Source of the DNA: Sulfitobacter sp. JL08
Lineage (GTDB): Bacteria > Pseudomonadota > Alphaproteobacteria > Rhodobacterales > Rhodobacteraceae
Reading direction: 5' to 3'
DNA: 64,000 nt
Assembly (NCBI RefSeq): GCF_003352045.1
Contig: NZ_CP025815.1
Location: 1,178,001 to 1,242,000, forward strand
Shown here in pieces: positions 34,390 through 43,036 of this stretch (position 1 is the first letter of the stretch; the number at the start of each line of letters is the position of its first letter). The notes beneath the pieces are model-generated. The model ran no database searches, was not told where the DNA came from, and saw nothing but the letters and a program-made list of their open reading frames with translations. The position numbers and the translations under genes are program-made.

Positions 34390-35940
34390 TCAGAAACCTT
34401 GTCGGCTCAATTCGGCTGCGACACGCGTACGTGATGCTGTATCGCGCGTCGGGAAGGCCGAAAAATAGTCTTCGGCAGTCGCGTCGGGTTTCAGTTGGCG
34501 GACCTTCTGTCGCCATCGGGCCGCCTGGTCATGACGGCCAGCCAAGCTGTTCGCAGAAAGTGCGATCATGGCGATCAGGTAGTGCGCACCGGGCGTAGTG
34601 GCCGCGCGGTCGGCCCAATGAGCCGCGGCCTGATGGTCTTCCTTCTGTATCAGCATTTGCGCGCGGACGCCGTGGATGCCGTAGAGCAGTGGATCAAGCG
34701 GACTTAGTTCCAACGAGGTGTCCAGAGCTGCGAACGTCACTGGCGCATTGCCCGTCAGCATCGCTGTAAACGCCGCGGCGTAGAAGCCTTGTGCATAGTT
34801 GGGATTGAGCGTCGTTGCCCGCGACAGCCAGTCTGCAGCGACTTCTGGCTCGTCCGTCAGCCAGAAGGAGCGGCCCATCGTGAAGTTCGCGAACGGGTCA
34901 AGGGCGTCCAGTTCCAAACTACGCTCCGCGTGGAGCCGCGCGTTGCGGGCCGCCGACGACGTATCAGGGATCAGGCGCAAGAAAGCGTCAAGAAAGCTGG
35001 TGAAGGACAGGCCGGCGTGCGCGCGGGCAAATTGCGGATCCGCTTTGACTGCCCGTTCGAAACAGGACTGCGCAAGCGCCGTATCGGCGGCTGTGAAGCG
35101 GTAGAGATGACCGAGGCCCACATGATAGCTGGCCCAGGCATCCAGGCTTTCAAGATCACGCAGCCCCGCCAGTCGCGCCTCGTTCAAGGGAATGTACGTC
35201 TCGAGCGCAGCAACGAGATGCGCCACGATACGCGCCCTCAGGTCGCCGATTTCATCGACGGGCGCCACCAGCCGGTCGGCCCAGACAATCTCGCGGGAGC
35301 TGGTGTCCGTCAGTTCCAGAGTAACTGTAACGTTTTGGTTCGCATTTTCGATGATGCCTGACAGGACATAGCGTGCCGTAAGCGCGGTTGACACCAGATC
35401 CATATCCGCGTTGTCCTGCCGGAAGCGGAAGGACGACCCGCGAGCAATAACCGCCAGCCAACGCAGCCGCGACAGCGCATCGATAATCTCGTGCGGGATC
35501 GCATCGCCCAAGATAGCAAGTTCCGGTAACATGCCGAGCGGCTTGAATGGCAGCACCGCGATTGAGGGACGCCCGCCCGGATGAACCGGCGTATGGGAGG
35601 CTGGGACATCGGATGCCACAGTTGCGGGCCGCGTGACGATGACATCGGCGACGAAGCGGAACCCACGACCATGCACGGTGCGGATCACAGCCTGGTTTTC
35701 ACCGCTGTCACCTAGGGCCTGACGAGCCGAGCGGATACGGCTGGAAATACTTGCGTCCGAGACCGCCCGGCCTTGCCAAATAGCGGCAACAATCTCGTCC
35801 TTTGTCACCAGCCGATCGCGGTGCCGGACAAGGTGGATCACCAACGACAGCACCTGCGGTTCAAGCGCTACCGGCTGTCCTGACAAGCTGAGCTCAAATC
35901 GCTCAGGATCAATTTTGAAATCTCCAAATGTCCAAGTCAT
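34390..35940 (-). CDS. Winged-helix (CadC/OmpR-type) regulator with TolB-like and TPR domains
   Basis: 516 aa. Residues 1-100 form an OmpR-type winged helix (FGDFKIDPERFELSLSGQPV, then TKDEIVAAIWQGRAVSDASI and IRTVHGRGFRFVADV). Residues about 127-250 start PSIAVLPFKPLG and resemble the TolB-N-like domain of adenylate-cyclase-related regulators; from about 270 on, TPR-like helices (YAQGFYAAAFTAMLTGNAPV). No membrane segment or phospho-acceptor domain is seen, so it is a cytosolic one-component regulator. Divergent from the cysteine-synthase operon, its likely target. Confidence 0.88.
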   Translation of the reverse strand: MTWTFGDFKIDPERFELSLSGQPVALEPQVLSLVIHLVRHRDRLVTKDEIVAAIWQGRAVSDASISSRIRSARQALGDSGENQAVIRTVHGRGFRFVADVIVTRPATVASDVPASHTPVHPGGRPSIAVLPFKPLGMLPELAILGDAIPHEIIDALSRLRWLAVIARGSSFRFRQDNADMDLVSTALTARYVLSGIIENANQNVTVTLELTDTSSREIVWADRLVAPVDEIGDLRARIVAHLVAALETYIPLNEARLAGLRDLESLDAWASYHVGLGHLYRFTAADTALAQSCFERAVKADPQFARAHAGLSFTSFLDAFLRLIPDTSSAARNARLHAERSLELDALDPFANFTMGRSFWLTDEPEVAADWLSRATTLNPNYAQGFYAAAFTAMLTGNAPVTFAALDTSLELSPLDPLLYGIHGVRAQMLIQKEDHQAAAHWADRAATTPGAHYLIAMIALSANSLAGRHDQAARWRQKVRQLKPDATAEDYFSAFPTRDTASRTRVAAELSRQGF

Positions 35941-36020
35941 GGCTAGTCATACAGCAAAATTGGCGCTTTCTACAGGAATTCTTCAGATATCCGTCAAGCT
36001 TGGCCAAAAAGATTGCCTCA

Positions 36021-36034
36021 GGATCAAATGATCC
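36021..36034. promoter_or_regulatory. Palindrome GGATCA-aa-TGATCC in the divergent promoter
   Basis: Perfect 6-bp arms, about 80 bp from the regulator's start and 94 bp from the operon's first ATG. Candidate operator for the wHTH regulator; OmpR-type proteins often prefer direct repeats, so another protein is possible. Confidence 0.4.
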
Positions 36035-36127
36035 ACTTGCGCAGGTCGGCAGCTGTCGAAGCGCGAAATGAACTGAATTGCGCCAGGCGGCATCACCGCA
36101 ATCGATAAAAGCAGAACGGAGAAGACA

Positions 36128-37213
36128 ATGGATTCAATGACCAACCGGACAACGCAAGGGCGCGGCAGGCTCTACGCGTCAGTCTTAGAAACCATCGGTG
36201 ATACACCTGTGATCCGCATAAATTCGCTCGCGCCAAACTGGGTCGACCTCTACGTCAAGGCAGAGGCCTTTAACCCGGCGGGATCAATCAAGGACCGCCT
36301 GGCTCTGAGTATCATTGAAGAGGCCGAGAAGGACGGAAGCCTGAAACCGGGCCAGACTGTGGTCGAGGCAACGTCGGGAAATACCGGTATCGGGTTGGCT
36401 ATGGTTTGCGCGGCAAAGGGCTATCCGCTGGTGGTGACTATGGCCGACAGCTTTTCGGTTGAGCGCCGCAAGCTGATGCGGATGATGGGTGCGAAGGTCG
36501 TGCTGACCCCGCGCGGCGAGAAGGGCTTCGGCATGTATCGCAAGGCTGTCGAACTTGCTGATGCGAACGGCTGGTTCCTCGCCCGCCAATTCGAAACCGG
36601 GGCAAATGCCCGCATCCACGAAAACACGACCGCTCGCGAGATCATTGCCGATTTTGACGGCCAGCGGTTGGACTATTGGGTCAGCGGATATGGTACAGGC
36701 GGCACCCTGACGGGCGTGGGGCGCGTTCTGCGCTGCGAACGGCCAGAGACAAAAATCGTTCTGTCTGAACCTGCCAATGCACAGCTTTTGGGCAGTGGCC
36801 AAGCGCAGGCGCGAAATTCCGACAACTCACCAGCGGCAAGCCATCCGGCATTTGAGCCACACCCAATTCAGGGATGGACTCCAGACTTCATTCCTCATGT
36901 CTTGCAAGAAGCGGTGGACGACAAGCTTTATGACGAATTGATCCCCGTGGCCGGTCCCGACGGCGTCGCATGGGCGCAGAAACTTGCGCAGCGCGAAGGT
37001 ATCCTGACCGGCATCTCTGGCGGATCAACCTTCGCCGTAGCCATGCAAATCGCTGAACGGGCGGCGCCGGGCACCGTGATCCTGTGCATGCTGCCCGACA
37101 CGGGCGAACGCTACATCACGACACCGCTGTTCGACGCGATCCCCGAGGACATGACAGATGAGGAGAATGCGCTATCGCGTTCGACGCCCGGTTATCAGTT
37201 GGCAGCGCAATGA
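36128..37213 (+). CDS. Cysteine synthase-like PLP enzyme
   Basis: 361 aa fold-type II PLP enzyme. NPAGSIKDRLAL has Lys55 as the PLP lysine, ATSGNTGIGLA (81-91) is the substrate loop, GYGTGGTLTGVGR the phosphate cradle and GISGGSTFAVAM the C-terminal Ser. It catalyses beta-replacement on an activated serine; the nucleophile need not be sulfide. Position at the head of an operon with a PLP decarboxylase and outside any cys context suggests a special product. ATG at 36128 has AGAAG just upstream. Confidence 0.9.
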   Translation: MDSMTNRTTQGRGRLYASVLETIGDTPVIRINSLAPNWVDLYVKAEAFNPAGSIKDRLALSIIEEAEKDGSLKPGQTVVEATSGNTGIGLAMVCAAKGYPLVVTMADSFSVERRKLMRMMGAKVVLTPRGEKGFGMYRKAVELADANGWFLARQFETGANARIHENTTAREIIADFDGQRLDYWVSGYGTGGTLTGVGRVLRCERPETKIVLSEPANAQLLGSGQAQARNSDNSPAASHPAFEPHPIQGWTPDFIPHVLQEAVDDKLYDELIPVAGPDGVAWAQKLAQREGILTGISGGSTFAVAMQIAERAAPGTVILCMLPDTGERYITTPLFDAIPEDMTDEENALSRSTPGYQLAAQ

Positions 37214-37251
37214 CATCTTTTTCAATCGTATCGCAAAAAGGAGTACTTACC

Positions 37252-37812
37252 ATGTTTCGAATGAACCAATTTTCCATGAAAAGCGCGCTCTTGGCCGCAG
37301 TCGCCTCCGTTATGGCACCCGCCGTACAGGCAGAAACGACTGCAGACAAAATTGCGCGGGCCATGACAGCCGCGCCGACCAACATTTCCGAACAAGCCAC
37401 TTTCCGGGACCTCGACGGGACACTGTTACAGGAAGGCACAAACGGCTGGGTCTGTTTTCCTGGCGTTCCACTGATCCCTGATGACACGCACCCGATGTGC
37501 AACGACGCCGTTTGGATGGCTTGGATGGATGCCGTATCGACCGGTGGAGATTTCTCCACTGACGTTGTCGGGGTGTCTTACATGCTGGCTGGAGATGCGA
37601 TGGTCAACAACGATAATCCCATGGCCACGGATCAGAACGATGGCGGCATGTGGATCGAGGAAGGCCCGCACCTAATGCTGTTGTTTCCCACCAAGGAAAT
37701 GGTGGCAAATCTGTCGAATGACCCCTACGCGGGTGGCCCCTACATTATGTGGGGCGACACGCCGCTGTGGCACGTCATGGCCCCAATCGAGGCACAGGAT
37801 CCGATGAATTGA
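37252..37812 (+). CDS. Secreted protein of unknown function
   Basis: 186 aa. ATG at 37252 follows a strong AAAAAGGAG. Signal peptide MFRMNQFSMKSALLAAVASV...VQA, then TFRDLDG, NGWVCFPGVP, HPMCNDAVWMAWMDA, VGVSYMLAGDAM, GPHLMLLFPTKEM and GGPYIMWGDTPLWHVMAPI. Two Cys may form a disulfide; the Trp/Met/His-rich conserved text looks like a real periplasmic family that I cannot name. Between a PLP synthase and a DUF4242 gene. Confidence 0.8.
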   Translation: MFRMNQFSMKSALLAAVASVMAPAVQAETTADKIARAMTAAPTNISEQATFRDLDGTLLQEGTNGWVCFPGVPLIPDDTHPMCNDAVWMAWMDAVSTGGDFSTDVVGVSYMLAGDAMVNNDNPMATDQNDGGMWIEEGPHLMLLFPTKEMVANLSNDPYAGGPYIMWGDTPLWHVMAPIEAQDPMN

Positions 37813-37849
37813 TCTGCAATCCAAGCACACCCTAAGAAGGAGAAACGTG

Positions 37850-38140
37850 ATGCAACTTTACATGATCCGGCGCAGCAGCGCCTGGGCCGACACCGCAGAA
37901 CTTGAAAAGACCGCCGCAATCTCGGGCAAGATCGGCGACGAGGAAATGTCCGACAAGGTGCGCTGGATCCGGTCCTATGTCGTCAACGAAGCTGACGGGC
38001 GACTGGGCACCTGCTGTATCTACGAAGCGGTCGACGGCGACGCGATCCGCGAACACGCCCGGCGGGTCGGAATGCCAGGCGACGACTTCTTGCCAATTGC
38101 GGCAACCGTCGTCGTGCGACCCGATCCCAAAGCGTCCTGA
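37850..38140 (+). CDS. DUF4242-type small protein
   Basis: 96 aa ferredoxin-like fold candidate: MQLYMIRRSSAWADTAELEK, VRWIRSYVVNEADGRLGTCC, YEAVDGDAIREHARRVGMPG. This matches the DUF4242/nickel-binding-protein (SCO4226-like) group. AGAAGGAG lies 7 bp before the ATG. Often such proteins accompany enzymes of unclear chemistry; a ligand-binding or isomerase-like role is possible. No export signal. Confidence 0.8.
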   Translation: MQLYMIRRSSAWADTAELEKTAAISGKIGDEEMSDKVRWIRSYVVNEADGRLGTCCIYEAVDGDAIREHARRVGMPGDDFLPIAATVVVRPDPKAS

Positions 38141-38192
38141 CAGTCATGGCTGACGGCCATTAAGTTCGGGCAATTGGACCAAGGGGACAATT

Positions 38193-39665
38193 GTGAAAGA
38201 AGTGAACAACCCCCGAGAGGAAACCCTCGACCCTGCCGATTGGGAAACGCTCAGGGGTCTTGCCCTGCGTATTGTTGGGGATGCGGTTGACTATACGCGT
38301 GACCTGCGCGACCGCCCATTATGGCAGGACATGCCGCCCGAGGTCCGCGCCAGGTTCCGTTGTGCTATGCCGCAAAAGGGCAGACCACTGGCGGACGTTT
38401 ATCAGGACCTTGTCACCAACATGTTGCCTTATCCGATGGGCAATATCCATCCGCGCTTCTGGATGTGGTACATGGGGGCAAGCAATTTCACTGGCGCATT
38501 GGGTGATTTCCTCGCCGCAATCCTTGGCTCGAACCTTGGGGGTGGTGACCATGCCGCTGCCGAGATCGACAAACAGGTCGTCAACTGGATGAAAGAGATG
38601 ATGGGCTACCCGGCGACGGCGAGTGGTACGCTCGTTTCTGGCGGGTCGATGGCAAACCTCATTGGATTGACCGTGGCGCGTAACCAGATGTCCGGCATCG
38701 ACATGCGCGAGTTGGGCGTGGGGGCGCTCAAGGCCCCGATGCGGTTCTACGGCTCTGACCAGATCCATTCGTGCCACCAGATCGCGGTGGAAGCGATGGG
38801 ACTGGGCAACCAAGCGTTGCGCCGCGTGCCTTCCGACGGTGCTTGCCGGATGGACATTGCGGCCCTGCGCGATGCGATCATCGCGGACAGGGCGGCGGGG
38901 TTCCAGCCCGCGTGCGTGATCGCGACGGCTGGCACGGTCAATACCGGTGCCATCGACGATCTGGAAGCCATCGCCGACCTCTGTGCCGAAGAGGGCCTGT
39001 GGCTGCATGTGGACGGCTGCATTGGCGCGCTGCTGACCATCGCGCCCAAAGGCAAGGCGCTCGTACGCGGGATCGCGCGGGCAGACTCCATCGCCCTTGA
39101 TCCGCACAAGTGGCTGCATGCGCCCTTCGAGGTGGGCTGCGCTCTGGTGCGGGATGCCGACGCGCATTTCGGCAGCTTTACGGTTACACCGGAATATCTA
39201 GAAAATGCACCACGCGGCATTGCGTCAGGGGCTTGGTTGCACGACTTCGGCCTCCAGACGTCACGCGGGTTTCGAGCACTTAAGGTATGGATGGCGCTGG
39301 AGGAACATGGGGTCGCCAAGTTCGGTCGCCTTATTGAACAGGATCTCGGCCACGCTCGATATCTGACAGAGCGGATCGAGGCGACTACCAATCTAAGCAT
39401 TTGCTTTCCAACAGAAATCAACATCGTCTGCTTTCGGTATGACCCAAGTGGGTTGGACGAGGCGGCACTTAAGATGTTGAACACCGAAATCATGGTGCGA
39501 ATGCAGGAGTCCGGTGTCGCGGCTGTTTCGGACACGACGGTGCAAAGTCGTCACTGCCTGCGCGCTGCAATCAACAATCACCGCACCACGCGCGCGGATC
39601 TAGATATTCTCGTCGATGAGTTTGCCCGTCAGGGGGCGATGCTGATCCGGGATAGGCGCTCTTGA
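38193..39665 (+). CDS. Group II PLP-dependent decarboxylase
   Basis: 490 aa, GTG start with AAGGGGA upstream. NIHPRFWMWYMGA, TLVSGGSMANLIGL (phosphate loop), HVDGCIGALLTI with the PLP Asp, and ALDPHKWLHAPFEVG with Lys306 place it with aromatic-L-amino-acid, glutamate and cysteine-sulfinate decarboxylases. The active-site context does not fix the substrate. In an operon with a cysteine-synthase homologue the substrate may be the product of that enzyme, for example a sulfonate or sulfinate amino acid. Confidence 0.9.
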   Translation: MKEVNNPREETLDPADWETLRGLALRIVGDAVDYTRDLRDRPLWQDMPPEVRARFRCAMPQKGRPLADVYQDLVTNMLPYPMGNIHPRFWMWYMGASNFTGALGDFLAAILGSNLGGGDHAAAEIDKQVVNWMKEMMGYPATASGTLVSGGSMANLIGLTVARNQMSGIDMRELGVGALKAPMRFYGSDQIHSCHQIAVEAMGLGNQALRRVPSDGACRMDIAALRDAIIADRAAGFQPACVIATAGTVNTGAIDDLEAIADLCAEEGLWLHVDGCIGALLTIAPKGKALVRGIARADSIALDPHKWLHAPFEVGCALVRDADAHFGSFTVTPEYLENAPRGIASGAWLHDFGLQTSRGFRALKVWMALEEHGVAKFGRLIEQDLGHARYLTERIEATTNLSICFPTEINIVCFRYDPSGLDEAALKMLNTEIMVRMQESGVAAVSDTTVQSRHCLRAAINNHRTTRADLDILVDEFARQGAMLIRDRRS

Positions 39666-39884
39666 CCGCTGCATTCTGTCAATGAAAAGCCCCGCATGCT
39701 CCAGAGACCGGAGCAGAAAGAAAGGCACCCCTAGCGCCAACGGATGGGTTGGCTCGGCACTGATCTTCATCACATTGATTATGTCTGACCTATCTCGAGC
39801 AAACTTCAAACACGACGAAAACTTGACCTCTGCATTGCGGAACTGACGGTCAAGTTCCGTTGCAGACCTAGGGACACCCGACAT

Positions 39885-40699
39885 GGTACTGTCAGAGCAA
39901 ATTAGCTTGAGCCGGGCAGGGCGGTTTCGTACCTTCCGGACATGACCAAACCTGATCCATTTCGTTACTTTAAAACTAGCCCCGAGATCATCCGCTTGGC
40001 TGTGATGATGTACGTCCGTTTTCCTCTGTCCCTTCGAAATGTGGAAGACTTGCTGCATGAACGCGGCATCGACGTGAGCCACGAAGCGGTGAGATATTGG
40101 TGGCATCGGTTCGGCCCGATGTTTGCTTCCGAGATCCGAAAACGCCGAATTGCCGGCATGAAATCAAGCAACTGGCGTTGGCATCTGGACGAGATGTTTG
40201 TGAAGATCAACGGCGAGCGGCACTACCTTTGGCGAGCCGTCGATCACGAAGGCGAAGTTCTCGAAAGCTACGTCACGAAGACCCGCGACAAGAAGGCTGC
40301 TCTGAAATTCTTAAAGAAAGCAATGCGTAAGCACGGTAGTCCCGAAGTGATCGTAACCGACAGGCTGCGATCATACGGTGCTGCACTAAAAGAAATTGGC
40401 GCAGTAGATAAGCAGGAAACGGGGCGCTGGCTGAACAACAGGGCGGAGAACTCTCATCTGCCGTTTCGACGCCGAGAACGCGCAATGCTCCGCTTTCGAC
40501 AGATGCGATGTCTGCAAAAATTCGCTGCTGTTCATTCTACCGTTTACAACCATTTCAATCAGGAGCGCGCCCTCTACAGCAGAGACCATTTCAAGATCAA
40601 CCGAAGCGCCGCTCTTGCCGAGTGGCGCCAGCTTTGTTCCGCATAGGTTCCGGCATTTGGCGGCAACCTGAGACTGGTTCGAATTAGTCTGACACCACC
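39885..40699 (+). mobile_element. IS6-family insertion sequence, intact
   Basis: 815 bp with imperfect terminal inverted repeats: GGTACTGTCAGAGCAAATT at left and the complement of GGTGGTGTCAGACTAATTC at right. Carries one transposase gene. No 8-bp target duplication (CCCGACAT left, GGCTTGTG right), so the flanks may have rearranged after insertion. Confidence 0.88.
39942..40646 (+). CDS. IS6-family transposase
   Basis: 234 aa, full length. N-terminal zinc-finger-less HTH region PEIIRLAVMMYVRFPLSLRN, then WRWHLDEMFVKINGE (first Asp), VIVTDRLRSYG (second Asp) and NNRAENSHLPFRRRERAM with the Glu of the DDE triad. Ends AEWRQLCSA as the remnants do. Appears functional. Confidence 0.95.
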   Translation: MTKPDPFRYFKTSPEIIRLAVMMYVRFPLSLRNVEDLLHERGIDVSHEAVRYWWHRFGPMFASEIRKRRIAGMKSSNWRWHLDEMFVKINGERHYLWRAVDHEGEVLESYVTKTRDKKAALKFLKKAMRKHGSPEVIVTDRLRSYGAALKEIGAVDKQETGRWLNNRAENSHLPFRRRERAMLRFRQMRCLQKFAAVHSTVYNHFNQERALYSRDHFKINRSAALAEWRQLCSA

Positions 40700-40799
40700 G
40701 GCTTGTGCGCAACGGGCGCGCAAACGGCGCGCGCCGCGGTTGTACCAATAGCTGCTTTGCGGACGGAGCCGCTGTTCCGCGATGAATCCGGATCGCGCT

Positions 40800-41234
40800 T
40801 CAACCGTCTTTTGAAGACACATGCCCAGCCACCGAATTCTGCAAAGCGATCAGGGTCATCATTGCCTGATCACACAGTTCAGCGGGTAAAAACACGTGAT
40901 CGTGATGGAACGCAGCCACCATGTTGCACGGAATGCCGTTGTCTCCCAGAGCAGCAGAGACCGCCGCCGTAAGCCCGATCCCTTCCAATGAAGAGTACAC
41001 ATTGAGCGTAATGCATCTCATTGGGTGATCGGCATTCAGGTTTGATTTTTTTGCTAATTCAACAGGGATCACCATCGACATTCCCTCGTCTTCCTTCACC
41101 GTAGCAATGGCATGCGGAAACAGCGTCGTGACCAATGCGGGATCCTGTGTTGTGACAAAGACGAAATTGCCGGGTTGCAAAACTGGAGTCATGCCCGAGA
41201 TCATTTGGTAGGCAGTTCGAGCGACCTCTGGCAT
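40800..41234 (-). CDS. ACT-domain protein
   Basis: 144 aa. Two ACT-like halves: LQPGNFVFVTTQDPALVTTL with MSMVIPVELA, and MRCITLNVYSSLEGIGLTAA with DNGIPCNMVAAFHHDHVFLP. Such stand-alone proteins (CASTOR-like, COG3603 type) are thought to sense amino acids. Two ATGs (41234 and 41204) could start it. Flanked by IS6 sequence on both sides. Confidence 0.82.
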   Translation of the reverse strand: MPEVARTAYQMISGMTPVLQPGNFVFVTTQDPALVTTLFPHAIATVKEDEGMSMVIPVELAKKSNLNADHPMRCITLNVYSSLEGIGLTAAVSAALGDNGIPCNMVAAFHHDHVFLPAELCDQAMMTLIALQNSVAGHVSSKDG

Positions 41235-41384
41235 CTGCGTGATCCATCATTCCATCTTTGCCAGTCGTTACAGGATGTTTTCCAAAGAGCAAGTAATTTG
41301 CGCAATCCACTCTGGGCTCGGACCGGTCATTCGCTTTGCGTTGGATGCAACGTCCGCTATGCGGGGCGGTTTCAACGGGTGATC

Positions 41385-41503
41385 GCAACACTTTCAAACT
41401 CAATCGATGCGCCGCTCTTTCCGAGTGGCGTCAGCTTTGCTCTGGGTAAGTTCACGTATTCCGAAGAGAACTGAGACTGGTTCGAATTGGTCTGAAAACA
41501 CCC
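41385..41503 (+). mobile_element. IS6-family right-end remnant
   Basis: About 110 bp nearly identical to the right end of remnant B (33198-33312): AAACTCAATCGATGCGCCGC through GGTTCGAATTGGTCTGAAAA, same orientation. The rest of the element is absent; DNA just left of it is unrelated to the transposase. Confidence 0.85.
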
Positions 41504-41613
41504 AAATGGCGCTTCAACCGGATGGTAAGACAATGTGCACCAGCAGCGTCCGGATGAGTGGGTCCGTCAGTCAAAAACAGTTTTCAGGCGTGCAAGCCGA
41601 TGATCCTGACATG

Positions 41614-42033
41614 TCAGGCGTGATGATCAGATACGGCCTGCAACAATTCACCTGACAGATCGCGGCTTACGGCATGTGCTATATCGCCAAGGCTAAGCAT
41701 CCCGACCAGCCGTTTGTTGTCGTCCAGCACGGGCAGGCGGCGCAATTTCCTTTGATCCATCAGGTGGATTGCGTCTTCGACGGTTTCTTTGGTCCGGCAA
41801 TAGACAATGCCCTTGGTCATCACGTCTTGCGCCGTGGTCTTTTTCGGATCGCGCCCGGCAGCCACAACCCGCAGGGTAATATCGCGGTCCGTGACCATGC
41901 CAATCAGCTTGTCGTCCTTGCCGACGGGAACGGCGCCGATATCGCCTTTTTCCATCATTTTCGCGATTTCGCTGATCGGTGTGTCCGCATCGACCCAATC
42001 GGCGTTTACATGCATTGCGTCCGAGATTTCCAT
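41614..42033 (-). CDS. Tandem CBS-domain protein
   Basis: 139 aa, ATG at 42033 after AAAGGAGACAC. Two CBS repeats: ISEIAKMMEKGDIGAVPVGK with LIGMVTDRDITLRVVA, and VEDAIHLMDQRKLRRLPVLD with LVGMLSLGDIAHAVS. The pair should bind adenine nucleotides. Stand-alone CBS proteins of this type often go with stress and anaerobic genes. An FNR-like box lies 60 bp upstream. Confidence 0.92.
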   Translation of the reverse strand: MEISDAMHVNADWVDADTPISEIAKMMEKGDIGAVPVGKDDKLIGMVTDRDITLRVVAAGRDPKKTTAQDVMTKGIVYCRTKETVEDAIHLMDQRKLRRLPVLDDNKRLVGMLSLGDIAHAVSRDLSGELLQAVSDHHA

Positions 42034-42093
42034 CTGTGTCTCCTTTGCTGGATGCGTCTTGCTCTGATAATAGTCCCCGGCGCGGATGCCTGA

Positions 42094-42107
42094 TTGATCG
42101 GCGTCAA
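42094..42107. promoter_or_regulatory. FNR-like box TTGATCGGCGTCAA
   Basis: On the minus strand TTGACgccgATCAA, one mismatch from TTGAT-N4-ATCAA, in the 82-bp gap before the CBS gene. Family consensus known; site inferred. Confidence 0.6.
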
Positions 42108-42115
42108 TGCCCTGT

Positions 42116-42775
42116 TCAGCTTGTTTCAACCGAATTCAACAGCCTGACGGTTTCATCGTCTGACAACTGGTGAAAATCCCGATAGTAACCGCCGACACCC
42201 TGAAAAGATGTAACGGGATAAATGCAAATGATGTCGTCTGCCTTATCCTCAATGTCTTCCAATGCCTGTTTGGGCGCGACCGGCAAGGCCACCACGACCC
42301 GCGTCGGATCAGAGCGCTTCAACCCGATCAGTGCCGCTTTCATGGTGGCGCCGGTTGCCAGACCGTCATCGACGACGACAACAGTCCGGCCATTGGGATT
42401 CGGGCGCGTGCGGCCTTGCAGATACCGCGCCTTGCGCCGCTCAAGCTCGGCCCTCTGGTCGGCCGCGGCCCGCGCGATGTATGCTTCATCCGCACCGGAC
42501 AAACGCTGGACATCTTCGTTGATCACAATCTGTTCGTCGCCGCCCTCTACCAGCGCGCCAAGAGCAACTTCGGGATTACGCGGTGCGCCGATCTTGCGGA
42601 CTAACAGCAAATCAAGCGGCGCATTCATGCTTTTCGCGATCTCGACAGCCACGGGCACACCGCCCCGCGGCAGCGCATAGATCACTGGATGATCCAGTTC
42701 CATATCTGACAAGAGTTCGGCCAATCGCCGCCCTGCGTCCGCGCGATCGGCAAATATCCGTGTCACCAATTCCAT
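42116..42775 (-). CDS. Phosphoribosyltransferase (PRTase type I)
   Basis: 219 aa, ATG at 42775. YALPRGGVPVAVEIAKSMNA and the PRPP loop VVVVDDGLATGATMKAALIG are the PRTase signature; VRKIGAPRNPEVALGALVEG is typical of the group found in stress clusters, often fused to dienelactone hydrolase. Substrate unknown. FNR-like box 34 bp upstream. Confidence 0.9.
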   Translation of the reverse strand: MELVTRIFADRADAGRRLAELLSDMELDHPVIYALPRGGVPVAVEIAKSMNAPLDLLLVRKIGAPRNPEVALGALVEGGDEQIVINEDVQRLSGADEAYIARAAADQRAELERRKARYLQGRTRPNPNGRTVVVVDDGLATGATMKAALIGLKRSDPTRVVVALPVAPKQALEDIEDKADDIICIYPVTSFQGVGGYYRDFHQLSDDETVRLLNSVETS

Positions 42776-42809
42776 GGCAGAAATTCTACTTTCGCTCTGG
42801 CGGGCAAGA

Positions 42810-42823
42810 TTGATTTTACTCAA
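42810..42823. promoter_or_regulatory. FNR-like box TTGATTTTACTCAA
   Basis: TTGAT-N4-CTCAA, one mismatch from the FNR consensus, 34 bp upstream of the phosphoribosyltransferase start. Confidence 0.6.
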
Positions 42824-42882
42824 ACGGGTTCACAATTCGTACATGTTTTTGCCGCTTCATGGCGGCAGCCTTGGCGCGCGTT

Positions 42883-42900
42883 CAAGGGCACGTACCCTTG
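42883..42900. promoter_or_regulatory. Inverted repeat CAAGGG-cacgta-CCCTTG
   Basis: Perfect 6-bp arms in the divergent interval between the phosphoribosyltransferase and barrel genes. Candidate operator. Confidence 0.3.
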
Positions 42901-43036
42901 CATCGTCCGGTGCGCCATTCGCGTTTTCAGGCAGGCGGGGACTGTGTGATACCTGCCTTCCGAAAAACTGTTACTGACCGCGGCGGGGGCAGATGTTATC
43001 AAAACAGAACATATCTCTTGATAGACAGAGCACGCT

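Noticed and set aside
39877-40707. Target-site duplication around the intact IS6
   Set aside because: The 8-bp flanks (CCCGACAT and GGCTTGTG) do not match.
41605-41618. Palindrome CCTGACATGTCAGG as terminator
   Set aside because: Overlaps the last codons of the CBS gene and lacks a U-run; kept only as a chance dyad.
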